DNA of 64,000 nucleotides. It comes from Gambelia wislizenii. Its lineage: Eukaryota > Chordata > Lepidosauria > Squamata > Crotaphytidae. This document shows positions 1 through 10,060 of the stretch, in pieces (position 1 is the first letter of the stretch; each line of letters starts with the position of its first letter). The translations under genes and the position numbers were made by a program. The notes beneath the pieces are model-generated. The model saw nothing but the letters and a program-made list of their open reading frames with translations. It had not been told where the DNA came from and did no database searches. The stretch is taken from the NCBI GenBank assembly GCA_030847615.1, contig JAUMIR010000001.1, forward strand, positions 90,197,501 through 90,261,500, written 5' to 3'.

Positions 1-685
1 CAAAATCTCCAGTTGGAATTATTTCTTGCAGAACAATTTGACAGAAGAATGCCTCCATATTTTGCTCCATATCTCAGTTTCTACAAGGACTTTTAAAAAA
101 AGAAAACTTGGAATCTGGGCCAAATGGTGGCCCAACAGATGCTGTGTAGCATGCCTAGAATCCTGGTAAAACCTGGCTATCCAGATGATGAGAAAGGACT
201 AACATGATGTGCTAAAGCTAGCAGAGGAGCATGGACTTCAGTTGTGCTCACAGGCATCTGGATCACTGTGACTACTAGACAAATAGTCCCAACACCTGAA
301 AGGATGAAATTCCCTTCCCTGCAGCCTCCTCATGCAAATATATGTGTGTGACAGGAGGCTGGTTGCAAATGCAGAACATATTTCCATGCTTTCATCTCCT
401 CTTACTGGATCAAGGCAAATAAGCATGGACTTGGATAGCTAGGTGCAGGAATTAGTGTTATAGTCTACAGGAAGGTTGTGTAACATGTAATGTTGCTGGA
501 AGGAGCTTATTGTAATCAAGATCCTTTTACTATTCTTTAACTATAAATATTCAATTGTTAGACAGTGTCATTACAACAGGCTCATTCCTGCACTGGCATA
601 GGTGGAAGTTGAAAGAGGGGGCAGACCATAGATTGTGAAGCTGTGAAAGAATTAAGGCAACAGAGATATAGGTAGCTCAGAACTT
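1..685. other. Unassigned non-coding sequence
   Basis: No coding region, RNA gene or recognisable repeat end is visible. The only open frames are short and unlike any protein I know. It leads directly into the terminal repeat of the MITE that starts at 686. Confidence 0.5.
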
Positions 686-1033
686 GGGCCCTTTCACACC
701 ACACAATTATAGTGCTATGATTCCACTTTAAATGCCATGGGTGCTTCCTGTGGATTCCTGAGATTTGTCGTTTGGTAAGGCACTAAGGACTTTATCAGAC
801 TAGAAGTTTTAAAACATTCTTTTGCTGGCATAGAAAAGCCTATTTCTATGCCAGCAAAAGAATGCTCCCCCACGCACTTACCTCCTTTCCCGGCAAAGGT
901 TCCCTGGCAATAAAGAGGAAGTGAATGGAGCCCTGTTCACTTCCTTGTTTGAAATCTCGCAATTTTGTCATGTGGGAAATTCAAAAATAAAAACAAGAAA
1001 ACAACATTTAAAGTTGCACAAAGCCACACACAC

Positions 1034-3072
1034 TTTTTTTTAAAAAATTACTTTTTCTTGTAACATATACATATACAGCTCATACTGGGGTGTGGATAAG
1101 CAGGAAGACACCAGCTCCCTTTTCATCCTCACCTCTTTCCTCCAATATACATAGTTCACTTACAGCAACAAATAATAAAATCCCATGACTTCCTTCGTAT
1201 AAAATAGCTCAAAGTTTTTATTCTTCCCTTTGTCTAACCTTTCACCTCCTTTCAACAATATATCTTCCTATTATATTTCTCTTAGTGTATTTTATCTATA
1301 TCCTTTCTCACCTCTATTTTCCAAGTTTATTTCACGCTTTCTTTCCACTTTCCTCTTGCTTGTTCTTCCCCCCCCCATACATCTATACATCTATATATCT
1401 ATATTCTCTGCTATGCACCATCTTATCCTACAATAGTTTGTTATTGGGAGCCACTCTTCTTCTATTTTTTGTATTGATTTATGGTTTAACAAGTGTGTTA
1501 ATTTATCATTCTCTTTCATGTCTTGTATTAGTTTGAGCCAGTCATCTATTTGTAACTCTTGATTACTCTTCCATTTTGCAGCTATTACCATATGGGCTGC
1601 TATGCAAAGGCATATCAATATTCGCCAGTGTTTCCTCTCCACCTCTTTAGGTAACATTGAAGTAATATTTAAGAGACATAGTTTTGGATTTAATTCATAT
1701 TTTATATTAAAGACTTTTTGAATAATCTTATGTATCTTTACCCAAAATTTCTTTACCTTCAGGCAGGTTCACCACATATGATTGAGTGTTCCTATACCCT
1801 TTTCACATCCCCAACAGTGTTTCTCTTTAGTACCAAACATTTTATTTAACCTTGATGGGGTCATATACCACCTGTTACTTATCTTAAAGAAATTCTCTTT
1901 TAGGGCTTGACAAGCAGTAAACTTTTATGGTTTTTTCCAAGTTTCTTCCCATTCCTCTAATTCTATCACCTCTCCAATGTCCCTTGCCCACTTGATCATT
2001 GCATCTCTGACTGTTTCAGTTTCCAATTGTAGTGTGGAGGATTTTGTACAATCTCCCAATTTTCTTCTTCTTATCATCCCATATGATTTTTTCTACTTCC
2101 GTTTCCTCTTCCCAGAAACCAAAATCACTGCTATCCTTTTTATACCTGCTATGTATCTGCTGGTAAGAGAGCCAGTTAAATTTCCATCCTTCCTTATTGT
2201 GAGAAGATAATGAGTCTAAAAATAAAATTGTATTAAAAAATTCCAGGATCTAGTCCTTTTAAAAAAACAACAAGAAATATCTCCTTTAAAAAGGGAGTTA
2301 AAAATCATTCACTTTAACTTCATGTTCATGCTTCATGCAGAGTGCGTTTAGGAATGCAGACTTAAGCTCAATTATCATTTAAAAGAAAAGTGTATTCAGA
2401 GGTCTGGGATCCCCCAGTTAAATTAGACTCATTACAAAACAAAGGAGTCAGTTTAAAATGCAAATCAAAGTTTACTGAAGGTATATCAATCTCAATCTAC
2501 ATACTAAAACTTAGAGGTTCCTAAACTGACTAAGAATAGGGTAGGAAAAACTCACTCACCAGCCAACAATGGTAGAAGGCTGCATGGTGATACATCATAG
2601 CATTGTTACAGATGGCTTAAGATGAAGATGTCTTAAGATGGCAAATATGGCTAAGATGGCTCCAGCCTCATGGAGAGACGCAAACTTAAAAGGAAAGTTA
2701 CACAAATGCAATACAATTTAAATTAGGTCATGTGTTGAATGACCCAGCACTCCAGTTGGCTGGAAGTGCCCAGTGAAATAAGAGAAAGGGAACTTGGGAT
2801 AAACAAATGCATGCAGGGAAAAACCCTAGGCTTATCTTAGGATGTGAATGAAGTACACAAGATTGCTTTTAAATTACAATGATTATTTCCCCACATACTA
2901 CACTTATCGAGGCTCTCTTTTGTTTTTAATTCCATCTGTTTATCTCGTTTTACACAGAGTTCTTTGTAAGTGATCCATTTATTAAGTTTGCCTATATAAC
3001 CCCATCTTTCACTGAAGGCTTCAACCGGCGATGTCCACGCTGGTATTTTTCCATAATATTGCTTCTGTAACT
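1034..3072 (-). mobile_element. L1 LINE 3' part, minus strand, 14-bp target duplication, split by a solo LTR
   Basis: A 14-bp direct repeat AAAGCCACACACAC flanks the insert (1020-1033 and 3073-3086), and a poly-T run directly after the left copy is the minus-strand poly-A tail. Translated on the minus strand, 1657-1391 and the sequence upstream give the L1 ORF2 C-terminal pattern (KEVERKHWRILICLCIAAHM, then WKSNQELQIDDWL). The element is 5'-truncated and keeps only the end of ORF2, downstream of the RT. The reading continues on the far side of the LTR at 2198-2902, which therefore landed in an existing L1. This is the only L1 I recognise in the window. Confidence 0.85.
2198..2902 (-). mobile_element. 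Solo LTR, copy 1 (minus), 5-bp target duplication CTTAT
   Basis: A 705-bp block begins TG and ends CA, with CTTAT on both sides (2193-2197 and 2903-2907). It aligns along its length with 19578-20215 (same orientation) and 59398-60083 (opposite). In sense orientation it starts TGTAGTATGTGGGG and ends near TAGACTCATTA..CACA. There is no internal gag-pol sequence or second LTR, so it is a solo LTR left by recombination. A 5-bp duplication fits several LTR groups (Gypsy, Copia, BEL, some ERVs); the LTR alone does not decide. Confidence 0.85.
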
Positions 3073-3266
3073 AAAGCCACACACACATTTTTAAAAGTCC
3101 CAAGTAACCCAGGGAGGGTCGTAAAACGAGTGAAATTTACCTGGATGTCCCAATCTCACCCAGAAGTGTTCACGCCAGAGTGGGAATTGTCAGGGTAAGT
3201 TTGAGATTTAAAGGGACAGAGGTATTGCATGCCAGCAATGCCAGCAAAAAAACAACAGGGGGATGT

Positions 3267-3288
3267 ATTGATGGCTTAAGCCATCAAT
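3267..3288. repeat. Perfect 22-bp palindrome at the MITE centre
   Basis: ATTGATGGCTT is followed immediately by its exact reverse complement AAGCCATCAAT. The same TTAAGCCATCAAT core lies at the fold centre of copy H2 (about 10615-10627), so it is a family feature. Confidence 0.8.
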
Positions 3289-3371
3289 TAAAAATGATGG
3301 GTTTTAGCCAGGACATAACCGCGAAAGGACAACATCATCTGATCCGCACACCCTTATGTAGCATCCTTATA

Positions 3372-3481
3372 GAACCATAGAATCATAGAGTTGGAAGAGA
3401 CCACAAGGGCCATCCAGTCCAATCCTCTGCCATGCAGGATTACTCAATCAAATCATTCCCAACAGATAGCCATCCAGCTGT
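3372..3481 (-). mobile_element. CR1 LINE 3' tail fragment
   Basis: CATAGAATCATAGAGTTGGAAG followed by the GGGCCATCCAGTCCAA..CTCTGCCATGCAGGA block is the reverse complement of the CR1 3' end seen at 20711, 29092, 41382, 42848 and 62385. Only about 110 bp are present. It sits inside the Harbinger-like MITE H1, so it inserted after that element. Confidence 0.85.
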
Positions 3482-3779
3482 ATTATGACACTGTATTTTG
3501 TCATTCTGATAAACTCCTAATGCTTTCTGGCTGAGAATTCTTAAATATCCTTCCCTAAACTGCAAATTCCAAGATTCCATAGGATGTTGCCATGGAAGTT
3601 AAAGTGGAATTATAATGCTATAACTGTAATGTGAAAGGGCCCTTTAGTCTGCGTTCTGTCATCATTTTGCTGCACAGCCCTGGGAAAAGTGCAACTGCTC
3701 ATGTAGTAAAAGACATTTTATGGGAAAAGGGCTTTTAATAACGTGCTATACTTTTTTATTTCTTTTCAAAAATATCTAT

Positions 3780-3935
3780 AATATATTCATATTTTAACTT
3801 GCTTTAAACTGTATTTTAACTTTTTTTGATATTTTTATTGGTATAAGCTTCATCTATATCACTTTTAATTTTTGTCAGCTGCCTTGAGCTCCAGGACTGG
3901 GGAAAAGGTGGGATATAAATAAAATTAAGAAGAGG
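3780..3935 (+). mobile_element. L2-like LINE 3' end
   Basis: GCTGCCTTGAGCTCCAGGAC followed by AAAAGGTGGGATATAAATAAAAT is the usual 3' terminal pattern of L2-like LINEs (a 'CCTTGAG..GGGGTATAAATAAA' ending), as at 39690-39770 and 61450-61495. No coding part remains. Confidence 0.6.
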
Positions 3936-3967
3936 AAACACCACCACTACCACCACCAACATGATCT

Positions 3968-4335
3968 GGGGCTTGTCCATACTGGCCAGAATACTTCACA
4001 TTCTGGCCAGAGTATTCCAGTCCCGAGTCCATGGCATCCCCCCACCCCCGTTACCTGCCCTTCATTGCAACAATGGAGGGGTGTCCATACACCCATGGCC
4101 TGTATGTAAAAAGGGACTTTTTTTCTCCATTCCTGTCACATCTTCTGAGGCCCAGAATGAGGCACAAGGCTGTGTCCACATGCTGGGCACCTCGCAGTGA
4201 CCTCAGCAGACACAACATGCATGACCCAGCCAGGAAGTGGCTGCACCAAGCACCATGTGGACAGCATGGGCGGACACCCCCCCCCCCATTGTGGTAAAAG
4301 AATCCTCAGCAGTCCTGCTTCCCAAATATTGTTTT
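3968..4335 (+). mobile_element. GC-rich MITE with GGGCTTGTCCA end, family S copy 1
   Basis: It starts GGGCTTGTCCATACTGGCC, followed by a local hairpin (CTGGCCAGAATACTTC against ATTCTGGCCAG). About 330 bp align with the reverse complement of 54130-54470, including ACCTGCCCTTC, CATCTTC..GGCC, CTGGGCACCTC and GTGACCTCAGC. The right end is not clear. The open frames here are incidental. The terminal motif resembles that of the seven-copy family typified by 49182-49701, but the interiors differ. Confidence 0.7.
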
Positions 4336-4875
4336 CATATTGCTGGTAATATGTATGCGTATGTGTCTGTGCGCATGCCTGTGGCCCATGGGTCTCTGGC
4401 TAACACTGGATCTACCGCTGGAGCCAAAAAGATTGTGCACTTCTGCTTCAGAAGAATCACTGCCATGGACTTTCCACCAAACCTTTGCAGAGTCTCTTCA
4501 TATCTTAAAACACAGAAGGTGGGATTCTTGTCAAAATGCCATGTCTGCCTTGAGTTTCTTAAGTACAACTGAATAATTAGAAGCACTGATAGATCCTCTT
4601 GATCTGATTGTAATACCACATTTCTGATCAAACGTCTACAGTCATTTGTAATTCATCTTGAATGCAAACAGTGGCACAGAGTGTGTGGCCCAAACAGATC
4701 TAAGTGAGAACTTCACCACGTCTGGGATGAATTATATTTATTTGAGGCACAGATTGCTGTTACATTTAGATTGCTGTGTTGGGGTGTTTGAAATCTATGC
4801 CTTTTGCTGTTGCAAGTCTGCACTTTCTCCCAGTAGAAAATTAAAGAGATAAGATAAGAAGGAAAGAACTTCAGT

Positions 4876-4929
4876 GTGTGTGAGAGAGAGACAGAGAGGG
4901 AGGGAGGGAGGGAAAGAGAGAGAGAGAAT

Positions 4930-4980
<51 letters not shown>
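4876..4980. repeat. Compound (GA)n / (GGGA)n / (CAGA)n microsatellite
   Basis: GTGTGA, GAGA, GGGA and CAGA runs follow one another, ending in about seven CAGA units. It abuts the 3' side of the minus-strand RTE-like LINE at 4985-5530 and may be that element's tail. Serine/leucine-rich and arginine/glutamate-rich open frames across it are artefacts of the repeat. Confidence 0.95.
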
Positions 4981-4981
<1 letters not shown>

Positions 4982-4984
4982 TAG

Positions 4985-5530
4985 AGCTTGAAGCAGTGGC
5001 ATCTTTCAGCATCTCTCTGGCTTTTCTTCTTCGCAAACGAAGATTCAGGAAGGACTCATCCCGCACTTTCTGCAAGCGCGCTGATGACTAAAAAGGCCAA
5101 TCCGAGATAAACAAGTCCGGTTGCAGAAAGCACAGCAGAAGGTCTCCTTGGGTGATGTTTCCGGGTTGTGATTCTTTCTGCGTTGTCGTTTCTCTTCAAG
5201 ACTTGTTCGGCGTGAGTTCTCAAATAAGGCTGCAGCATTGTGGATAGTGTGTCTCCATGCCTCCTGATGTGAGGCCAGGGAGGATCATTGTTGGTGATCA
5301 ATTTGGCCGAGCCTGAGATGTTGTTTCAGGGCGTCTTTGTATCGCTTTTTTGGAGCGCTCCTCTTACGCTGACCCGTGGCGAGTTCACCGTAGAGTAGTA
5401 TTTTTGGGAGGTGATGGTCCTCCATCCTAGAAACGTGCCCTGCCCAGCGCAGCTGCGTTCTCAATATCATGGCCTCAATACTGGTGATCCCTGCTTGCTC
5501 AAGGACAGCAACACTCGTCACATAGTCAGA
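4985..5530 (-). mobile_element. RTE-like non-LTR retrotransposon, ORF2 C-terminal fragment
   Basis: On the minus strand 5521-5288 encodes a block containing TQLRWAGHVSRMEDHHLPK, then LLYGELATGQRKR and KKRYKDALKQHL. This is the conserved region downstream of the RT in RTE-type LINEs and their relatives. After a stop the next frame (5301-5056) carries on with family-like sequence such as RRHGDTLSTM. So this is a decayed 3' end, truncated upstream of the RT. It is distinct from the Bov-B end at 32215-32455. Confidence 0.7.
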
Positions 5531-5691
5531 TTATCTAAAAAGAAAGCAATGGGAGATGAGACTGTGTTATTGGTGTTTTTGTTGCATCATTGTGCTTGCT
5601 TTGATTTATAAGGCATATTCTGTTTCTTCCAATGGTATGGACAGCATTTATATTTGCAGGCTTATAGTATCTTTTAAATAATTTGTATACA

Positions 5692-6583
5692 AGTCACTCC
5701 TGGTATCTGTGGCGGATACATTCCTGAGTTTACCATCGCAGATACCGTAGCGCCCCCATATCCACTGATTCACCAACTGGGGATTCAATTATCCATGGTT
5801 GGCGATGGCGGGGGGGGGGAATGGAGGGGGAGGAGGGATCTCATCCCACGTCTCTTCCCCTGTGAGGGCTCCTGTCACCACAGCAGTGATCGCGAGGGTG
5901 AAGGGGAAGGGAGGGGGAGGAGCGATCTCACCTGCCTCTTCCCCTTCTCCTTGTGATCGCTGTGGCAGTGGGGCCATGGAGGGGGCAAAGGGGGAAGAGG
6001 AGGAGAAGTGACCTTGCCTCCCCCTTCCCTCCCCCACAATAGCCACCATGGCAGGCCCATGGTGGGGGAGAAGGGGGAAGGGGGCGGAGGAGCAATCTCA
6101 CCTCCTCCCCCCTTCACCTCACCACTGCAACAGGGCCATGGTGGGGGAAGGAGGGAAGGGAGGGAGGAGGAACAATTTCACACCCTCCCCCCAGGATGGC
6201 TCCTGTCGCTGCAATGGGGCCATGGCAGAGGCGAAGGAGGAAGGGAGGGGGAGGAGCAATCTCGCCTCCCCCCTTTCCCCCAGGATGGCCCCCTAGGATG
6301 GCGTTCGCTATTATCTGCAGAATTCACCATCCACAGTGGCCCCCAGAAACAATCCCCCATGATTATGGGGTGCTACTTTAATAGCAAACCATGTTAAAAT
6401 AAAGGACTTCTGGTATAAACATACCATAGAGTTGCATTGGATGACCTAGCAATTCCTAGAGAGAACACCTCTCTAGTCATTTTCTAGCACGAATCTATGG
6501 TATGTGTCCCTATTTTTTTCAGCCGTGGATAACTGAAACTTCAGCTATTGGTTCTGCGTTTACAGGGGGAGGGGGAGTGTTGT
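5692..6583. mobile_element. Tigger-like MITE with expanded GC-rich core
   Basis: The left part (GGTATCTGTGGCGGATAC, CATCGCAGATACC, CCCCATATCCACTG) and right part (TTCACCATCCACAGTGGC, CAGCCGTGGATAACTG) resemble the 'countable Gs and TATCCGCGG' ends of pogo/Tigger-derived MITEs. TA dinucleotides flank plausible ends near 5692 and 6584. Between 6415 and 6505 a pair of ACCATAGA/TCTATGGT blocks forms a hairpin. The middle has grown into the minisatellite at 5837-6258. The exact ends are tentative. Confidence 0.5.
5837..6258. repeat. GC-rich minisatellite, about five units of 79-87 bp
   Basis: A unit beginning (G/A)ATCTCACCTCC, running through CCCCTTC..CTGTGGC..GGGGCCATGG and ending in a G-rich GGGGGAGGAGCA recurs from 5837, 5924, 6009, 6095, 6174 and 6259. 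Units differ by substitutions and small indels, so it is not a very recent array. The glycine- and proline-rich open frames here reflect composition only. Confidence 0.8.
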
Positions 6584-6589
6584 ATTTAC

Positions 6590-7115
6590 AATAGGTTTAG
6601 GGAATACAGAAGCAAGCACATAGGTGGAAAGAACTGGTCCAAAAAGAACATCACAGACAGGGATCCATTTTCAATGGCTGCCTTATAATTATCTTTGTAT
6701 GCGATAACTCTGAGGCAAAAAGGTCTTAGTCCCCCAAAAAGGAACACTGAGCAAGTTTTATATCCCCCCCCCACATTAGGGTGATGCAAATCTCTTCAAA
6801 TACTGCAGCAAAGCATGAAGAATATGGTAAAAAATATCTGCCAAAAGCAACTGCATTTTCTCACACCCGCTCAGCATCTAACTCAGCATTTGCTCCAGAT
6901 TTTTATGAAGACATCATTATTTTCACCTCACAAAAGACACCTAAATCGGACTCACAAATGAAATTCCTCAAGTTCACTCATCTAATGGGTCCAGTTGAGG
7001 ACCAGTTTTCTGCTATGTGATAAAGCACTAGCTGACCAAATGGTTCAAGCTGATAATTAAATGGCTCAAAGTTATTTTTGTCTTTGAGGGAATTATATTT
7101 GCTTGTACAGAGCTT
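6590..7115. other. Unassigned non-coding sequence
   Basis: AT-rich sequence with short open frames on both strands and no recognisable protein or repeat end. It lies between the Tigger-like MITE and the AT microsatellite. Confidence 0.4.
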
Positions 7116-7116
7116 G

Positions 7117-7118
<2 letters not shown>

Positions 7119-7158
<40 letters not shown>
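7119..7158. repeat. (AT)20 microsatellite
   Basis: An uninterrupted run of AT dinucleotides, about 20 units. Confidence 0.98.
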
Positions 7159-7159
<1 letters not shown>

Positions 7160-7161
<2 letters not shown>

Positions 7162-8183
7162 CAAAACTCCCCAAATCCCCTCCACCAATGGTTAGTGTTC
7201 CTTATTTCAAACTATCTGAGAATCCCACATTTAGACACAACATGACAGGTGGCTGGAGCACATCAATATCAACAAAATGATAGGAAGGAAAAAAATTAAG
7301 GGGAAAAGCCTGAGCAGAAAAGAGAATACATAGTTCCAACCCCCACCCGCCCCTTTGCGTAACCAAAGTCCAGATGGTAAGGAAAGATGTGCCTGCCTCT
7401 ATTAACTGAATTGACTATCTCTCTTTGCATGCATGCATACATACAAACCCACTCACTGAACGGGTTGTTTGCAAAAAAGAACAGATGCTGTAGCTTCTCC
7501 AAAGAGCATGTGCTGCTCCACTGAATTGCCTGGAGCACGTTTCCCAAAGCCCTTGCTGGCAGTGATGTGCCCCTGCAACACCTCTAGAAGAGAGGCTGTG
7601 AAGCTGGATGCTGTCTTTGAGCTCTTCACTTAAGTCCCATCTGTTGCCCAGCTGTGAAAAATGTCTGCTTACAGATATATATTTCAGGTGCTCATTGTGT
7701 GCGTTGTGATGAACTAGCAGTATTCCTGGCAAGGGATTTAGACAGAATGAGGGCACTCTTCTACAAGATTATTGCAGATGTAAGCAAGGCATTGATACTA
7801 ATTTGGACTTGAAGAAATGGATGTTGCTTTGTTATACCATTCCTGAAGCATGCAATGGAATGTGAAGGAGAATAACATGACGTTTATCATTTGGGGTAAT
7901 CAATATGAATCCCATTCCAGTTAACAGATATGAAAGCTTGAAGAAGTCCAGGCTATCCTCTCCCTTTCCCTCTCCCTTCTCCAGTCTTTTGAAATTGCTT
8001 ACTCGATGATTTCCCTTACCTCTCCTGAATCAGGCCTTACACACTAGCTTTCACTGTCTTCACCACCCTGACACCAATGCAATTTCCTTTGGAGGTGCAA
8101 GGTGTATCATTTAATTAGTTGCTTCTGTCTTTAAATAATCAAAGCAGTTACAGTACATTCTTGACTGTTGAATTTAGACAATG
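7160..8183. other. Unassigned non-coding sequence
   Basis: About 1 kb without a recognisable coding region or repeat boundary. Open frames at 7296-7756 (minus) resemble no family I know and show no exon signals that I would trust. Confidence 0.4.
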
Positions 8184-8771
8184 GGGTTGTCTAAATGGCG
8201 AAAATACTCCTCACAGAATGTGATGAAAATACGATCTGTCTCAATGGGATCCTGCATCTATTCATTGTATTGTGAAGGGGGGGGGCAAAACACCATATAC
8301 TCCACAAGAAAAGACTTTGTGGCTTTTCCTGTATTTTTTGAAAAAGAGTGAGGGGAATGCACGTTCTTGATTGTTGGGACAAGTGATTGAATTGATTCGT
8401 TTTCCCAATACAAGCAGGCGATTGGTCAGACATGTGCAGGGGGAGAAGCTTGCTAACAAGGCAAGCCCCTGGAACTGCCATCTTGGATTTTCCCCGTAGC
8501 AATCATGTGCTACAGGGAGAAAACACCCTTTTTCTCTTTTTTTTCCTTTTCTTTTTTGGGCTTGTTTGCTAAAGTGGAAGGTCACACTTCTGCACCTTGT
8601 ATTTTATTCTTTAAAAATGTTCGGCAGGGGCAACCTGTGGAGAATAAAACCACAAGCAATTCACTTGTGCTTCGCATGCCTGAGATCTTGAAAATACACC
8701 ATTAAGACAAATCAAAGCTGCTGTGAGTTGGCATTACAATCCACATTTTCCCACTCTGAATAGACAAGCCC
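8184..8771. mobile_element. MITE with GGGTTGTCTAAATGG / GACAAGCCC ends, family R copy 1
   Basis: The left tip GGGTTGTCTAAATGGCG and right tip AATAGACAAGCCC are inverted relatives. Most of the 588 bp aligns with 17993-18591: AAAATACTCCTCA, TTGTGGCTTT, GAATGCAC.TTCTTG, GCTTGCTAACAAGG, and near the right end CATTAAG.CAAATC. The open frames are not shared between the copies and do not look like proteins. Confidence 0.75.
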
Positions 8772-8880
8772 ACCAATTGGGGTAAAGCAGTTGGTAAGTT
8801 TCCAGCCACTTCTAGAGACCTTCTCCCATGCAGCCTAGTGTTCAGGACTATTAGCCCCTCCTCCCAAAAGCATTTAAAAT

Positions 8881-8995
8881 GAGTGATTATCAACTGTGGG
8901 GTCACTAAGGCTAGTGTCACCCCTTCACCTGACAGTGTCACCTAGTGCGGTTCTGCCTCTCTGCACCCCCCCTAGTTCCACCACTGATTATGAAA
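8881..8995. repeat. Dispersed repeat, pair with 52395-52495
   Basis: GTCACTAAGG.T.GTGTCACCCCT, then GTGTCA.CT.GTG and CCCCTAGT.CC.CCACT are shared with 52395-52495. This looks like the edge of an older transposon; its class is not clear. Confidence 0.5.
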
Positions 8996-9022
8996 CAACC
9001 AGTATATTAGCCAATGAGAGCT

Positions 9023-9218
9023 GTGCAGTGTAGTGGTTTGAGTGCTGGGCTTGGACTCTGGGAAACCAGAGTTTGAATTCCCACTCAGCCATAGAAACCC
9101 ACTGGATGGCTTCAGGCTAATTATACTCTTTAGAGGAAGCAATGCAAACCTCTCTGAATAAACCTTGTCAAGAAAACCCTAGGATAGAGTCATTGTCATT
9201 TTGAGGCATCTTGTGAGA
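9023..9218 (+). mobile_element. Sauria-type tRNA-derived SINE
   Basis: The 5' part GTGTAGTGGTTTGAGTGCTG gives an A-box-like tRNA promoter element and GAGTTTGAATTCCC a B-box. The body follows: ATAGAAACCCACTGGATGG and CTCTGAATAAACCTTGTCAAG, the counterpart of 'CTCTGAACAAATCTTGCCAAGAAAACCC'. The Bov-B-like tail is eroded. Better preserved copies are at 42967-43197 and 51795-51990. Confidence 0.85.
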
Positions 9219-9339
9219 CATTTAGAATTCTTTGCCACAAAGTTCTAGTGCCTCACCCAGCTATTCAGCAGGGTCTCCTAACCCTCTGTAGTATTTTCAG
9301 GGTGCTGGAAGGCCTGCTGTGGGACAACAGCCTAAAACA

Positions 9340-9720
9340 CTGATTTAACCTGACAATCCATTTCATCCAGATTTAGGCTGCTGTCACTGACATATTTATC
9401 AGAGCACTACAGCATGTTGCAAATGTCTTCAAAATTAATCACTAATCAAGATTAATTATCAGCATTTCCAAATGGGAGGCCATGCTTTCCTTAAAGATCT
9501 CTTAAACCCCATCTCTGTTTTTAAACTGCCACAGAGTTTTCAGAATGGTAATATAAGAATACTACTTTATATTAGCTTCCCTTCCATGATTTCCATGTGA
9601 ACAGCTGTTTTCAATTGGTTTATGAGTTTAATAGTCTGATATATACTTACGAAAAATATTAAATTGATTACCATTACTCTGCGAAGAAAATATGCATAAG
9701 ATCAAACAACACATGTTTGA
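9340..9720. other. Non-repetitive AT-rich block, candidate conserved noncoding element
   Basis: No repeat end is visible. The stretch is dense in homeodomain-type TAAT motifs (for example AAATTAATCACTAATCAAG and TTAATTATCAGCATTT) and lacks open frames. The texture resembles vertebrate conserved noncoding sequence, but conservation cannot be judged from one sequence. Confidence 0.3.
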
Positions 9721-9867
9721 GTCAAGTGCAGGCATCAGATGGGACCACATTCCACAATATAATAACTGGCAGGCTGTGATTCATAATGTTACTCCTCTCC
9801 CCTAGTATTGGGTACCTCATTTCCAATCCTATTCACCAATCAAATACCACTGTTACACAGCCACTAT

Positions 9868-10060
9868 ATTGAGGGTCAGTGGTAGTTAGAGTGGATCATG
9901 AATTGAATCTGGACTTTAATTCATGAGATCCTGTGTTCAAATTCCTGCTCAGCCATTAAATTCAGTGGGTGATCTTGGACCACCATGCTATCAGTCAAGT
10001 CTACTTCACATGATAAAGTCTAACTTTATAAAGTTAGTCACAATAAAGGCCAGGACTGTT
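9868..10060 (+). mobile_element. tRNA-derived SINE, second subfamily
   Basis: TTAGAGTGGATCATG..GGACTTTAATTC, then the B-box-like GTGTTCAAATTCCTGCTCAGCCATTAA and GTGGGTGATCTTGGACCA, follow a squamate tRNA SINE plan. The later CTACTTCACATGATAAAG differs from the Sauria copies with the AACAAATCTTGCCAAG block, so I list it as a separate subfamily. It is moderately decayed. Confidence 0.65.

Larger units (their letters stand above)
787..3517. mobile_element. Harbinger-like MITE (copy H1), TAA target duplication, carrying nested L1 and CR1
   Basis: The left tip GGACTTTATCAGAC starts at 787 and the right tip is the inverse of GGAGTTTATCAGAA, ending at 3517. Both are flanked by TAA (784-786 and 3518-3520). 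A 3-bp T(A/T)A duplication is typical of PIF/Harbinger transposons, so that superfamily is the inference. Inside are a near-perfect hairpin at about 814-862 (CTTTTGCTGGCATAG arms) and a perfect 22-bp palindrome at 3267-3288. Once the L1, LTR and CR1 insertions are discounted it would be roughly 0.55-0.6 kb. Related copies are at 10451-10760, 31456-32052 and 63129-63287. Confidence 0.7.
686..3642. mobile_element. Outer MITE with GGGCCCTTTCACA ends, interrupted by nested insertions
   Basis: The left end reads GGGCCCTTTCACACC and the right end is its inverse (GTGAAAGGGCCC, ending 3642). Beyond the tips, about 85 bp on each side remain complementary, including the CTATGGAATC..GGATTTG-type block, so the original element was a short palindromic MITE. 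The two halves are now about 2.7 kb apart because a second element (787-3517) inserted near its middle. A related copy lies at 16760-16975 and a looser relative at 57595-57795. No transposase is present. I see no clear target duplication and do not assign a superfamily. Confidence 0.7.

Noticed and set aside
4713..5091. Frames rich in Ser/Leu or Arg/Glu around 4.9 kb
   Set aside because: They translate the (GA)n and (CAGA)n microsatellite.
5799..6397. Overlapping glycine/proline-rich open frames on both strands
   Set aside because: They follow the 79-87 bp GC-rich minisatellite; frames on both strands are open because stop codons are rare in such composition.
9023..9080. tRNA gene suggested by A-box and B-box-like sequence
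   Set aside because: These are heads of SINEs; no cloverleaf with a proper acceptor stem and anticodon loop can be drawn, and the flanks are SINE body.
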